From Halobacillus karajensis (lineage in GTDB: Bacteria > Bacillota > Bacilli > Bacillales > Halobacillaceae), in contig NZ_FNWW01000008.1 of NCBI RefSeq assembly GCF_900108515.1, positions 62,001 through 126,000 on the forward strand: a stretch of 64,000 nt of DNA, written 5' to 3'. Below the pieces are notes generated by a model. It did not search any database. It was not told where the DNA came from and saw nothing but the letters and a program-made list of their open reading frames with translations. The translations under genes and the position numbers were made by a program. This document shows, in pieces, positions 1 to 8,123 of the stretch. Every line of letters begins with the position of its first letter. The first letter of the stretch is position 1.

Positions 1-168
1 AGCTATCTGTTGGTTTCAACTTTTAAGGGAGAGATGCGTATGATAAATATCGCTTATCAAGTAAAATTAACTGCTTCATCAGTACTTGAAACATTATGGG
101 CTGTAGGAGTTAGTTACTTGGTCGGGACTAGCTTGTCCCCGATAGTTCATAAAGAATATTTATATTAA
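1..168 (+). CDS. 3' end of an unrecognised gene, cut by the window edge
   Basis: The frame is open from base 1 to a TAA at 166-168. An internal ATG at 34 follows an AAGGGAGAG-like ribosome site, so this could also be a complete 44-residue ORF. The residues are mixed hydrophobic, ending in ...HKEYLY. I do not recognise a family. The stop lies 13 bases before the IS66-type left end at 182, so the reading frame may have been truncated when that element inserted. Whether it is expressed cannot be judged from the sequence. Confidence 0.25.
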   Translation, partial: SYLLVSTFKGEMRMINIAYQVKLTASSVLETLWAVGVSYLVGTSLSPIVHKEYLY

Positions 169-262
169 ATATCGAAAAAATGTAAGCGCCAAATATTGCC
201 CACCTTCTAACCTTCAAAAGTCTATGAGATACTAACCTCATAACTTTTTAGGAGGAGTGTTG

Positions 263-561
263 ATGACTAAACAGGACAAAAAATCGCTTTGGGAAGACCG
301 ATTGGTTCACTTTCATGAATCAGGTCAAACGGCTAAGGAATGGTGTTCAGAGCATCAAATTAATATTCATACCTTCCGGTACTGAAAAAGAAGATACAGG
401 CGCCCCTTCATCAAGATTCTTCGTGGGTAGCTGTAGAAGTAGAAGACATTTCCCGACGCTCATCAGTACATATTTCGATCGGACGAGCGACGAAAGCGTC
501 CGAGGATATCCATCCTGATCATCTAGCCAACGTGCTGAAAGTGGTTCAAGCGACATGTTGA
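263..561 (+). pseudogene. tnpA: IS66-family accessory protein TnpA, frameshifted
   Basis: An ATG at 263 follows a strong GGAGGAGTG ribosome site. The first 40 codons match the IS66 orf1 pattern (WEDRLVHFHESGQTAKEWC, then a helix-turn-helix-like HTFRY). A TGA at 383 interrupts it. Dropping one base there, as if a TGG tryptophan codon lost one G, restores a frame running KKKIQAPL...VHISIGRA...ANVLKVVQATC to the stop at 559-561. It is therefore a single-base-deletion pseudogene. The next gene, tnpB, begins one base after the restored stop. Confidence 0.75.
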
Positions 562-660
562 ATGATGCCTCTGTTGAAAAGGTATATCTAGCACAGGGTT
601 GTATAGATTTATGAAAGTCGATTGATGGGCTAGCGATCCTGGTTCAGGAACCTTTGACTA
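562..660 (+). pseudogene. tnpB: IS66-family TnpB (Orf2) fragment, degenerate
   Basis: It starts ATGATGCCTCTG directly after tnpA, as in IS66 elements. The frame at 582 reads VYLAQGCIDL, a stop where the family has arginine, then KSIDGLAILVQE. This is the conserved N-terminal block of IS66 TnpB proteins. A frame change lies between the start and this block, and similarity ends after the block. It is a dead 5' fragment of a gene normally about 115 codons long. Confidence 0.65.
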
Positions 661-745
661 CATTACATGAATACCCGATACTCCTTCAATTGGTAATATA
701 TAATGAAGAAACTCAAGTAATTAAGAATATGTTCCTTTGGGGCAG

Positions 746-780
746 AAATGGGGCAGAATTTCATAATTATTGCCCCATTT
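746..780 (+). terminator. Hairpin AAATGGGGCA/TGCCCCATTT
   Basis: Ten-base perfect inverted repeat with a 15-base loop, with TCTATTTGG after it, so only a weak T-run. The left arm lies in a GGGGCAG-AAAT-GGGGCAG direct repeat. Read through, the frame around it gives ...FLWGRNGAEF..., which looks like the C-terminal tail of some tyrosine recombinases. No complete integrase is present. Confidence 0.35.
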
Positions 781-865
781 CTATTTGGATCCATCAGATT
801 TAATCCCCAAAGAGCTTAATTTGCTGGTATTACAACCTTACTTGTAAAGTTTTATCATATGCACT

Positions 866-897
866 CCAACAGCCTTCTAAGCTGTTGGTCTTTTTTT
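866..897 (+). terminator. Rho-independent terminator
   Basis: Stem CCAACAGC/GCTGTTGG of eight base pairs with loop CTTCTAA, followed by TC and seven T. No intact gene lies directly upstream, so it is probably left over from a lost transcription unit. Confidence 0.6.
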
Positions 898-930
898 GAC
901 GGCATTCTAAACCAATTCGTCAAGGAGAAT

Positions 931-1072
931 GTGACTTTTAAAAAGTCACAAGAAAAGTAACGAGGGAAAATAATCACTCGATGTGTATGGTGGAGTGATT
1001 GTGGTTTTGCTTCATTAATAAATTCTAAGTGGAGATACTTGTGAGGTTTTAGAACCTCACAGAAAACCTCAC
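931..1072. repeat. Cluster of three short palindromes, two with a spare third arm
   Basis: Three hairpins lie within 142 bases: GTGACTTT-TAA-AAAGTCAC (931-949), AATCACTC/GAGTGATT (972-1000) and GTGAGGTT-TTAG-AACCTCAC (1041-1060). The first and third are each followed within three bases by a further copy of the right arm (AAAAGTAAC, AAAACCTCAC). Two mutually exclusive stems are therefore possible in each. No open reading frame explains this stretch. Confidence 0.5.
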
Positions 1073-1100
1073 GAATCGGAAAAGTTCTCTGAAATTACAC

Positions 1101-1114
1101 GAACATATGTTCCC
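1101..1114. promoter_or_regulatory. LexA (DinR) box, SOS operator
   Basis: CGAACATATGTTCC matches the Bacillus LexA operator consensus CGAACRNRYGTTYC at every position. No recognisable SOS gene follows. The only downstream reading frame is a short GTG-initiated one near 1167 that runs into the terminator at 1258. The box looks like an orphan left by a deleted DNA-damage gene. Confidence 0.6.
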
Positions 1115-1257
1115 TTTTTTGCCTGTGTGGTTAACTCGAATTTAAGGTGAATCACGGAGGTGAAAAGTGGGGGAAAACTCTTTCAAGTATGGGCGGCATG
1201 ATGTAAGGTTTCTCTTACACTTCGCCCCTTATATAACAAAGCTATCAAACGAAAGAG

Positions 1258-1294
1258 GACTACTACCTTTATTGGAAAGTAGTCTTTTTTTTTT
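1258..1294 (+). terminator. Rho-independent terminator
   Basis: Stem GACTACT/AGTAGTC with a 13-base loop, followed by ten T. It is a strong terminator for transcription coming from the LexA-box side, insulating the next gene. Confidence 0.7.
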
Positions 1295-1474
1295 CATCCT
1301 TTAATCTTAATGATTGTTTCCTTTAGCAGGATAATGTGGCTGAGGGAGGTGCCGAAATTAGATAATGATAAGGCTGGAAGGGAATTTACTGAGTCGTACC
1401 AACATCATATATGGTTCAAAGGGATAGGATCTTATCCATATACACATACTAGGAAAAAACGAAGGTGTGTCTCC

Positions 1475-1696
1475 ATGAAAATTATTCTTATCTTCCTTTT
1501 TATAAGTATTGGCATGGCCTTGATTAATTACGGAATAGACCTATTATTGGTGAACGATACAAAAGTAGCGACCACCAACCTTTTCAATCCTTTTTGGGTG
1601 ATGAAACCTTTTGAGTACTTACTTTTAATTCTCTTGATTTTATTGGCTATAGCCGTCCTCATCATTCGAGCCATTAAAAATAGGAACAAAGCTTAA
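1475..1696 (+). CDS. Small membrane protein with two predicted TM helices, 73 aa
   Basis: The start ATG at 1475 follows GAAGGTG with good spacing; the frame is open further upstream, but that part is not membrane-like. Hydrophobic stretches at about residues 3-20 and 45-66 are predicted helices, and the tail is basic (RAIKNRNKA). The stop overlaps the stop of the convergent gerB gene by two bases. Small two-TM proteins of this size sit beside some germinant receptor operons as D subunits, and its place next to gerB fits. It is on the opposite strand, though, so this is only a suggestion. I do not recognise a named family. Confidence 0.55.
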   Translation: MKIILIFLFISIGMALINYGIDLLLVNDTKVATTNLFNPFWVMKPFEYLLLILLILLAIAVLIIRAIKNRNKA

Positions 1697-2787
1697 TTTG
1701 ATTTAATGTGTCTGCGAATCAGGGCGATCGCGAGCAGGATGAATGGGATCCCCACTTGAAAAGGAAGGTGTATATAATAGGGGACGAGTTCCACCCCTTT
1801 TTTAATGTGATCGACTGAATTACTGGCCACACTCATGGATGATAATAAAACCACGATACTTAGTGGAAAGATTAATGATGTATATTTTTTAACTTTAAAT
1901 AATTCTGTAGCGCTTACGAGAGCGGCATAAAAAAAGATGGCGATCTTAAAAAAACCTCCAATGATGAGCGTCAACACTACGGCAACATCCAGCCGTTGAA
2001 ATAGCCCTGCCATATCAATCAAACCGATGGCCGATAATAATGGGAAGGCGGATCGGCTGGCTACATAAATTCCGAGGACTGCTATATCCATAGCTACCAC
2101 CCAGGTTAGCAAGATGCCGCCAAAACTCATAGCTGATAAACCAGCCCTCAAGCATAATCGGGGCTGGTTCAAATAAGGGAGCAGCATGGTAAAAACAATG
2201 ATTTCTCCAAAAGGAAAGGTAGCGGTGAGAGGGAGGATACTCAACACAGGCTTCCATCCATTTTCCAAAATGGGACGTAATTGGTTGATATCAATCTGTC
2301 CTGAGCCAAGTACTAAAGTTGTTCCTACCACCCCGACCATCATCAAAATAACAAAGAAAAATTCTCCTGTTCTTGCTAACACTTCTAACCCGTGCCACAG
2401 TACAAAAGCGACCGAAAGGATCATGATGGTGTTTATTACGAAAATCGGAGTATAGATATACGTCGATGCGGTCAATAGTTCGCCAAAGTCACGTAAATCT
2501 CTTACTGCGATATATAGAAAGTAAAACAAGTACAGGACTCCAAGGACCGTTCCTGCATATTTGCCGAGAATTTTTTTCCCATATCCGATTAAGGAAAGGT
2601 CAGGGTATAGACGATAAAGAACAAAATATACTACAAAAAGGAGTAGACCGATGATCATCCCCAATAGGACTGTCAGCCAGGCGTCTTTTTTAGCACCGAG
2701 TCCCGGGTTGATCACGATTGCTGTTCCCAGCTCAAACAAAAGCATTAATACAAACAACTGCCAACCGCTGATTTTGGCTTTTTCCAC
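1693..2787 (-). CDS. Germinant receptor B subunit (GerAB/GerKB permease family)
   Basis: This 364-residue polytopic protein has about ten hydrophobic segments and belongs to the endospore germination permease family within the APC superfamily. The B subunit lies in the inner spore membrane and is thought to bind the germinant. The N-terminus (KISGWQLFVLMLLFELGTAI) and overall length are typical. The start is a GTG with GGAGGTG upstream. It is the last gene of a gerA-gerC-gerB operon, with 88 bases after gerC. That gap holds a possible 37-codon ORF (2858-2745) overlapping its start. The germinant cannot be deduced. Confidence 0.9.
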   Translation of the reverse strand: MEKAKISGWQLFVLMLLFELGTAIVINPGLGAKKDAWLTVLLGMIIGLLLFVVYFVLYRLYPDLSLIGYGKKILGKYAGTVLGVLYLFYFLYIAVRDLRDFGELLTASTYIYTPIFVINTIMILSVAFVLWHGLEVLARTGEFFFVILMMVGVVGTTLVLGSGQIDINQLRPILENGWKPVLSILPLTATFPFGEIIVFTMLLPYLNQPRLCLRAGLSAMSFGGILLTWVVAMDIAVLGIYVASRSAFPLLSAIGLIDMAGLFQRLDVAVVLTLIIGGFFKIAIFFYAALVSATELFKVKKYTSLIFPLSIVVLLSSMSVASNSVDHIKKGVELVPYYIHLPFQVGIPFILLAIALIRRHIKSN

Positions 2788-2875
2788 GACGCCAGCACCT
2801 CCCTTAGTAGTTGATTCGATATGTTTTGAAAAAAAGCGTCTGGGGTGATGACTATCATTAATTCACCCACCCCTA

Positions 2876-4081
2876 TTATTTTTTTTCTAAAATTAAAGGT
2901 TTTGTCCTTAACCCTGTACCACGAATGAAAAATTCAACATTGACCTCGACATCCATCTCACTGAAGGTGCTTGACCAGTCTTCCTTCATTTTTTTCCACT
3001 CTTTTGGATGCTTCTGATTCAATGTTTCACCGAATCCAAAAACGTCGGTTTCTTCTTCTTGAAGGGTCTTTACAGAGGTATTAACTTCTTCTTCTATGGC
3101 TTTGGCAAGTTTTTTATTTAGTTCAATAATGACGTTAGGGTCGGTAAGGTCGACCGGGCATGTGACCTCTTGCAAAGACCCTTCACTTTTAATGTTGACT
3201 GTGATTTTCGGTTCACCTTTTTTTATAGTCGGCTTCAGTTTGGTATTGACATTTCGTACTTCAACAGCTAATATTCCTTCGTTTTCCTTACAGGTAGACG
3301 TGACCACTGTCTTTTGGATATTATTTCTAACCCAGGAAACCCCTCGAGCTTCCTTGTCCTCCAGCCACCCTTTCAGCTTTCCATCCTGGAAAATGGCTAA
3401 TCCATTGATTTCAATATAAGTGGACGGTGCTGCTTGTTCATTTATGCTTGAATGTTGACCCTCTTGCATATCCCCGACGAGGGCTATTCCGCTCAATGAG
3501 ACTTCCTTGCTTTTAGTTGTTAGGGTTTGAATCAAATCATTGATATTTTGATCAGGAGTCTCCCCCCACACTTCCGCTGTTTTTTTTGAAGCTTCCTGAA
3601 TCTTCATGGCCGGGATTTTTTCTATGGGATTAAGAATACTTAAAATGGATTGTGCGGGACTGCCTCTGGAAATGAGAACAGTTGCTGTTGAACGAAATCC
3701 ATAAAACCTTTCCGTGAAATCCATTACTTCAAAAAGTCCTTCATCCTCTGCTAAGCTTTCCCCGATGATAAGCACAACCATATGCGAGAAACTAAGCTTA
3801 CGAGGTACTTCTTTTGATATCTTCCGTATCGTCTCAAATAAAGTCTGCCCCTTATCTCTGTATGTAGTGACCGCTGTGCCTTTAGAAGATTGAGACATTT
3901 CTCCACCACTTACTTGCTCTGGGTTCACAATCTGGAAAGAAACATCATATAAGCCATCCTCGGTTTTATCGATCCCCATTCCCATGACTAGGGCTACATC
4001 CTCCAATTCATTCTGATCCCAGCAGCCCGTTAAAAGAATCAGCACCAAGAACAGCCATATGAATCCTATCCTCTGTCTCAT
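2876..4081 (-). CDS. Germinant receptor C subunit lipoprotein (Ger(x)C family)
   Basis: This 401-residue protein begins with a lipoprotein signal peptide whose lipobox is LLTGC, with cysteine near residue 20. The WDQNELED motif that follows is typical of Ger(x)C proteins. The C-terminal half carries the conserved DVFGFGE and P-K-W segments of the family. The mature protein is anchored by lipid to the outer face of the inner spore membrane and completes the receptor with the A and B subunits. Its ATG abuts the stop codon of the A-subunit gene, implying translational coupling. Confidence 0.92.
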   Translation of the reverse strand: MRQRIGFIWLFLVLILLTGCWDQNELEDVALVMGMGIDKTEDGLYDVSFQIVNPEQVSGGEMSQSSKGTAVTTYRDKGQTLFETIRKISKEVPRKLSFSHMVVLIIGESLAEDEGLFEVMDFTERFYGFRSTATVLISRGSPAQSILSILNPIEKIPAMKIQEASKKTAEVWGETPDQNINDLIQTLTTKSKEVSLSGIALVGDMQEGQHSSINEQAAPSTYIEINGLAIFQDGKLKGWLEDKEARGVSWVRNNIQKTVVTSTCKENEGILAVEVRNVNTKLKPTIKKGEPKITVNIKSEGSLQEVTCPVDLTDPNVIIELNKKLAKAIEEEVNTSVKTLQEEETDVFGFGETLNQKHPKEWKKMKEDWSSTFSEMDVEVNVEFFIRGTGLRTKPLILEKK

Positions 4082-5701
4082 CTAATCACCCTTTTCATTC
4101 TTTGAGTAAGAGTCAGCAGGATCAGACGGAACTGGCTTTTGACTTTTGGCTTGCCGTTGAACATTTTGCTGGTTGATCAAACGCGGGCGGGAATTCATTG
4201 ACCATAAAGGCTGGCGAATAATGGAATCTTTGATATCCGACCAAATAAACGGTGCAAAAGGACTTAAATAAGGAATCCCAAGAGAGCGGAGGCTGCTCAT
4301 ATGAGCGATGAGAATAAACAAAGCCATAAGTACACCGTACAAACCGAAGCTTCCAGCTATGATCATCAACGAAAAACGAAGGATACGCGGAGCTACCGCG
4401 ATGTTGTAAGAAGGGACTGCAAAGCTTGCGATTCCTGTAAGTGCGACGACAATAATAGTCGTAGCCGAAACAATCCCCGCTTGAACGGCAGCCTGTCCAA
4501 GCACAAGTCCACCAACAATAGAAACCGCTTGCCCCACGGCTCGCGGCATACGAAGCCCAGCTTCCCGTATGATTTCAAAAGTGAACTCCATGAGCAGTAC
4601 CTCCATAAAAAGTGGAAATGGTACACCTTCTTGTTGGGCGGCCAAGCTAACTAAGAGAGGCGTAGGGATCATTTGTGGATGAAAAGTCGTCAATGCAATG
4701 TAGAGAGATGGCGTCAGCAAAGAAATGGTAAAAGAAATCACTCGCAATAACCGTAAAAATGAGCTGATGACAAAGTTTTGATAATAATCGGATGGGGTTT
4801 GAAAAAACTGTATGAATAGGGCAGGTGCCACTAATACAAAAGGGGTACCATCCACTATAATCGCAATTCGCCCTTCCATAAGGTTGCCTACTACGGAATC
4901 CGGACGCTCGGTATTATAAATAGTCGGAAAGAGTGTTAAGGAGGTATCCTGAATATACTGTTCAATATAACCGGAATCGATTATATCATCGACTTCAATC
5001 TTGTTCAGACGTGTTTTGATTTCACGTAACACTTTCTCACTAGCTATTCCTTTCATATACATGACGGCGACATCGGTCTTGCTTATACTTCCGACTTGCA
5101 TGGTTTCAAATCGTAAATCCGGGCTTTTTAGATAACGTCGGATCAAGGCCACATTTGTACCAATGGATTCTGTAAACGCAACCTTCGGACCACGAATTAT
5201 TAGTTGAGTGCTGGGCTCATTGACACCTCGCGTTTCTCCACCTTTTGTATCCCCAGTGATTGCTTCATCATAACCATCTACTAAAATGACCGTGTAACCG
5301 GACAAAACAGCTAATAACAATTTATCCCACTCTGAAACTACGGTGACTTTTTCAACCGAATGGGCATGACCTTTAATAAAATCAAAACTATTGACTACAC
5401 TTGATTCCTGGGTCATCTTTTCAATAGAAGCTTCAACTTTCAATGCCCCCGAAACAAATTCATTCACGTTTTTTTCATTTACTAACCCACTTATATAAAT
5501 CGCTGCAGTTTTTATTAAAGGTTCTCCGCCCATCTCAAAATGGCGAATAACTAAATCACTGCTATCGCCTAGGTCCTGCTTCAAATGATTTATATTCACT
5601 AATAAGTTTTTATCCAGAGAATTTTTACCTTCATTAGAGGTTTCTTGCTCTTTTCTCTTTCTTCCTTGCATTCTTTCCTTAAATCTATTCCAAATATTCA
5701 T
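4082..5701 (-). CDS. Germinant receptor A subunit (GerAA family)
   Basis: This 539-residue protein is the first gene of the operon. It has a hydrophilic N-terminal domain of about 290 residues with the family motif NTERPDSVVGNLMEGRIAI near the end. Four or five TM helices follow (including LRLLRVISFTISLLTPSLYIAL), with EAGLRMPRAVGQAVSIVGGLVLGQAAV and a short cytoplasmic tail. A subunits oligomerise and have been proposed to form an ion channel in the spore membrane. Expression in the forespore under SigG would be expected, but I could not place a convincing SigG promoter upstream. Confidence 0.92.
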   Translation of the reverse strand: MNIWNRFKERMQGRKRKEQETSNEGKNSLDKNLLVNINHLKQDLGDSSDLVIRHFEMGGEPLIKTAAIYISGLVNEKNVNEFVSGALKVEASIEKMTQESSVVNSFDFIKGHAHSVEKVTVVSEWDKLLLAVLSGYTVILVDGYDEAITGDTKGGETRGVNEPSTQLIIRGPKVAFTESIGTNVALIRRYLKSPDLRFETMQVGSISKTDVAVMYMKGIASEKVLREIKTRLNKIEVDDIIDSGYIEQYIQDTSLTLFPTIYNTERPDSVVGNLMEGRIAIIVDGTPFVLVAPALFIQFFQTPSDYYQNFVISSFLRLLRVISFTISLLTPSLYIALTTFHPQMIPTPLLVSLAAQQEGVPFPLFMEVLLMEFTFEIIREAGLRMPRAVGQAVSIVGGLVLGQAAVQAGIVSATTIIVVALTGIASFAVPSYNIAVAPRILRFSLMIIAGSFGLYGVLMALFILIAHMSSLRSLGIPYLSPFAPFIWSDIKDSIIRQPLWSMNSRPRLINQQNVQRQAKSQKPVPSDPADSYSKNEKGD

Positions 5702-6015
5702 CGGGACCCCTCACCACAAGACTTATTGTTTCTATCATGGCCAGGGGAAATGACTTATAAACGTATGGTCTGTTACTATGCTAGTGATAGGGGGAAAGGC
5801 TAAACTTCGGAGAACCGTCGAGTTCACAATTAACCTAGGGGATACTTCACGCAATTAACAACTATTTAGATGACAATGTTATCTAAATCATAATGGAATA
5901 TGACAGAAGGATGTTGGATAGGACTTTAGCTTTCTAAAGAACTTTTACTTTTACAAAAAATAAAATGATCTTATTCATCATTCGCCTAAATGCGAATGAA
6001 ATGGCAAGAAAGAAT

Positions 6016-6051
6016 AAAAAGGTACTTCTCAACTAGGAGAAGTACCTTTTT
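6016..6051. terminator. Bidirectional rho-independent terminator
   Basis: Stem GGTACTTCTC/GAGAAGTACC with loop AACTAG. It has an A-run on the left and a T-run on the right, so it works in both directions. It ends the minus-strand flavin oxidoreductase gene. The rest of the 5702-6073 gap holds the upstream region of the ger operon and nothing else I can name. Confidence 0.75.
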
Positions 6052-6073
6052 GATTTTGCTTATAAATGCCTGA

Positions 6074-7192
6074 TTATTGGACGATCTCCATTTGTAACTC
6101 CAAGTCTTTTACTTTTGCTTGAGGCAAGAGGATTTTCTCAAAGTTAAAGTCATTCAGCTCCATCCCTTTTTTTACCTTATTAGGTAAGTCTGGGTTGGCT
6201 AAAGCGCTTGTCCCTAAGGAGATGAAATCTGCATACTCATCCTTTAATAATTTTTCAGCCTTATCAGGATCCCCTAATTTACCATTCGCAATGACAGGAA
6301 GTTTTCCATAGTCTCTTGCAGCCTGAGCCAACGTTCGTGAATCCTCTCCGAATGCAGGATGTGTCGCGTCTCCATCGGTGACGTGAATATAGTCTAAAGA
6401 AGTCTCGCCAAGTTGGGAGAAGATATATTCTGCTTCTTTTTCCCCTTCCGCCCATTTATGGTCTGGGTCAGCCACTTTAATTTGTGAGATACGAATACCG
6501 ACAATGTAATCTGAACCTACGGCTTCTCGGATATTTTGAATAATCTCAAGAATAATTCGTAATCTGTTTTCTTTAGAGCCACCATATGGGTCTTCCCGAT
6601 GATTTAGATAGTCTGTTAAGAATTGGTCTAATAAATAACCATTTGCTCCATGGATTTCAATGCCATCGAATCCGGCTTCTTTTGCACGAATTGCACTTTG
6701 AGCAAATGCGTCTTTCACTTGTTCGATATCTTGTTCAGTCATCGCTTTAGGAGTTTGGAATGGTCCGGATCCACCATAGAATCCTAGTTGTTCACCCTTC
6801 GGAGGAATATCGGAAGGGGCAATGGTTTCATTCGTGTACGCATTCCCTTGACTCTGTCCACCCGCATGCATGAGTTGGGCAAGGATTAGAGAGTCATGTT
6901 TATGAACGGCATCTACTACAGGTTTCCATGCCTGGACATGATCTTCTCTTACTAGTCCCGGTTGATCATTATAACCCTGGCTGTAACGTTCGTCTAAATA
7001 AATGCCTTCTGAAATAATGGCGCTGAAGCCGCCTTTAGCATAACGCTCGTAATATTTTTTCATCGTCTCATTGGCTCGACCATCTTCTTCTGCACTTATG
7101 CGGGTCATTGGAGCGACGACGCAGCGGTTCTTAAATGTTTTATTTTTTAACCTTGTATTTGAAAAAAGCTTTTCTTGATTCAACCTATCCAC
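6074..7192 (-). CDS. Old Yellow Enzyme family NADH/NADPH-dependent flavin oxidoreductase (YqiG-like)
   Basis: This 372-residue TIM-barrel FMN protein has the family features in order: VVAPMTRI near residue 26, the AQLMHAGGQ strand near 105, the EIHGANGYLLDQFL active-site block near 180, then NHREDPYGGSKENR and a C-terminal SLGTSALANPDLP phosphate-binding segment. Such enzymes reduce activated C=C bonds of enones, nitro compounds and related electrophiles. Sequence style and length fit B. subtilis YqiG better than NamA. It is monocistronic between two germination loci and ends at a bidirectional terminator. The physiological substrate is unknown. Confidence 0.88.
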   Translation of the reverse strand: MDRLNQEKLFSNTRLKNKTFKNRCVVAPMTRISAEEDGRANETMKKYYERYAKGGFSAIISEGIYLDERYSQGYNDQPGLVREDHVQAWKPVVDAVHKHDSLILAQLMHAGGQSQGNAYTNETIAPSDIPPKGEQLGFYGGSGPFQTPKAMTEQDIEQVKDAFAQSAIRAKEAGFDGIEIHGANGYLLDQFLTDYLNHREDPYGGSKENRLRIILEIIQNIREAVGSDYIVGIRISQIKVADPDHKWAEGEKEAEYIFSQLGETSLDYIHVTDGDATHPAFGEDSRTLAQAARDYGKLPVIANGKLGDPDKAEKLLKDEYADFISLGTSALANPDLPNKVKKGMELNDFNFEKILLPQAKVKDLELQMEIVQ

Positions 7193-7588
7193 CCTTTCTT
7201 ATAGATAACTTAGACGTATGATAACATGGGGTAAATCTCGAATTCAGTCTTTTTGCTTACTCTCAAACGAGACGTGTCTTGTTTGTTTTACTGGAAGTAT
7301 GTGTGATTTTACTTAAACAACAGCCGCTCAACAAGATTCGCCTATGGTTTCCTAACAAATGGATCAATGTGTGAGAAGGTTGAAAAATACCGTCAGCTTC
7401 AAAGTATTATTTTCCTTTAGGAAGGGGAAATATGTTGTAGAAGAAGTATCGATAGGGAAAGGGTTCAAAATTGCTTGAGGATCAATGGGGAGAAATAAGT
7501 GTAAACAAAATCCTTTATCTTGAATGGAGTATAAAAAAAGAGGAATTCTTAGAGGACTTTAATTTTATAGAGGGAGAGGCAATAAACC
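7193..7588. other. Gap without a supportable gene
   Basis: This divergent spacer lies between the flavin oxidoreductase and the YozB-like gene. A TTG-started frame from 7471 runs into and across the next gene in another frame and shows no family features, so I treat it as spurious. No convincing promoter hexamers or operators were identified. Confidence 0.4.
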
Positions 7589-8047
7589 ATGATGAAGGTT
7601 CTTCCGTTGTTAAGTACCTTATGTATTTTGACAAGTGCAGCTTTTGTTGCCTTAGGTTGGTATTTTATTTTAAAAGGAAAACGATTATGGCATCAAAGAA
7701 TGATGACGATTGCTGCAATGTTGGCTGTATTATTTTTGATGATTTATCTTTCCAGAACCATTTTTATTGGAAATACATCATTTGGCGGGCCGGATAGTGT
7801 AAAGACTTACTATACCATGTTCCTTATTTTTCATATTTTTTTAGCGGTCTCAGGACTTTTTTTGGGTGTAGTAACCATAACTTTTGCTTGGAGAGGAAAG
7901 TTTATACGACATAAAAGGATAGGCCCAGTAACAGCTGTGATATGGTTTTGTTCTGCAGCCACAGGGGTTTTGGTCTACCTGATTCTTTATATCTTTTGGG
8001 AACCTGGCCCGACAACAAGTGTGTGGAAGGCCATTTTAGGTTTGTAA
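7589..8047 (+). CDS. yozB: DUF420 membrane protein, YozB/CtaM family
   Basis: This 152-residue protein has four predicted TM helices and conserved histidines (LWHQ, FLIFHIF, FIRHKRIG) typical of DUF420. The homologue CtaM is needed for maturation of haem-copper aa3-type oxidase in Staphylococcus aureus. A role in cytochrome oxidase assembly is therefore the best guess, though no oxidase genes lie nearby. The ATGATG start follows GAGGGAGAGG. It is a single gene between the oxidoreductase and the second germination operon. Confidence 0.8.
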   Translation: MMKVLPLLSTLCILTSAAFVALGWYFILKGKRLWHQRMMTIAAMLAVLFLMIYLSRTIFIGNTSFGGPDSVKTYYTMFLIFHIFLAVSGLFLGVVTITFAWRGKFIRHKRIGPVTAVIWFCSAATGVLVYLILYIFWEPGPTTSVWKAILGL

Positions 8048-8123
8048 TGGTATTAAAACTTTTACCTCCATACATAATTCACCTCCTTTAAGAAAAGCTA
8101 AATGACATACGGAGGTGTCATGT

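Larger units (their letters stand above)
182..690 (+). mobile_element. Decayed IS66-family insertion sequence, left end only
   Basis: The segment starts with GTAAGCGCC, which resembles the terminal inverted repeat start of IS66-family elements. It then carries the two small IS66 accessory genes in the usual order, tnpA then tnpB, both broken. The long transposase gene tnpC and the right end are missing. The right limit is approximate; recognisable IS66 similarity fades after about 655. The element cannot move by itself. Confidence 0.7.

Noticed and set aside
1310-1474. Upstream extension of the 73-residue membrane protein gene
   Set aside because: Open frame, but the residues are unlike the membrane part and a good ribosome site lies before the ATG at 1475.
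7471-7797. 108-codon frame overlapping the YozB-like gene
   Set aside because: TTG start without a good ribosome site, lies in another frame of a clear DUF420 gene, and has a cysteine-rich, implausible composition.
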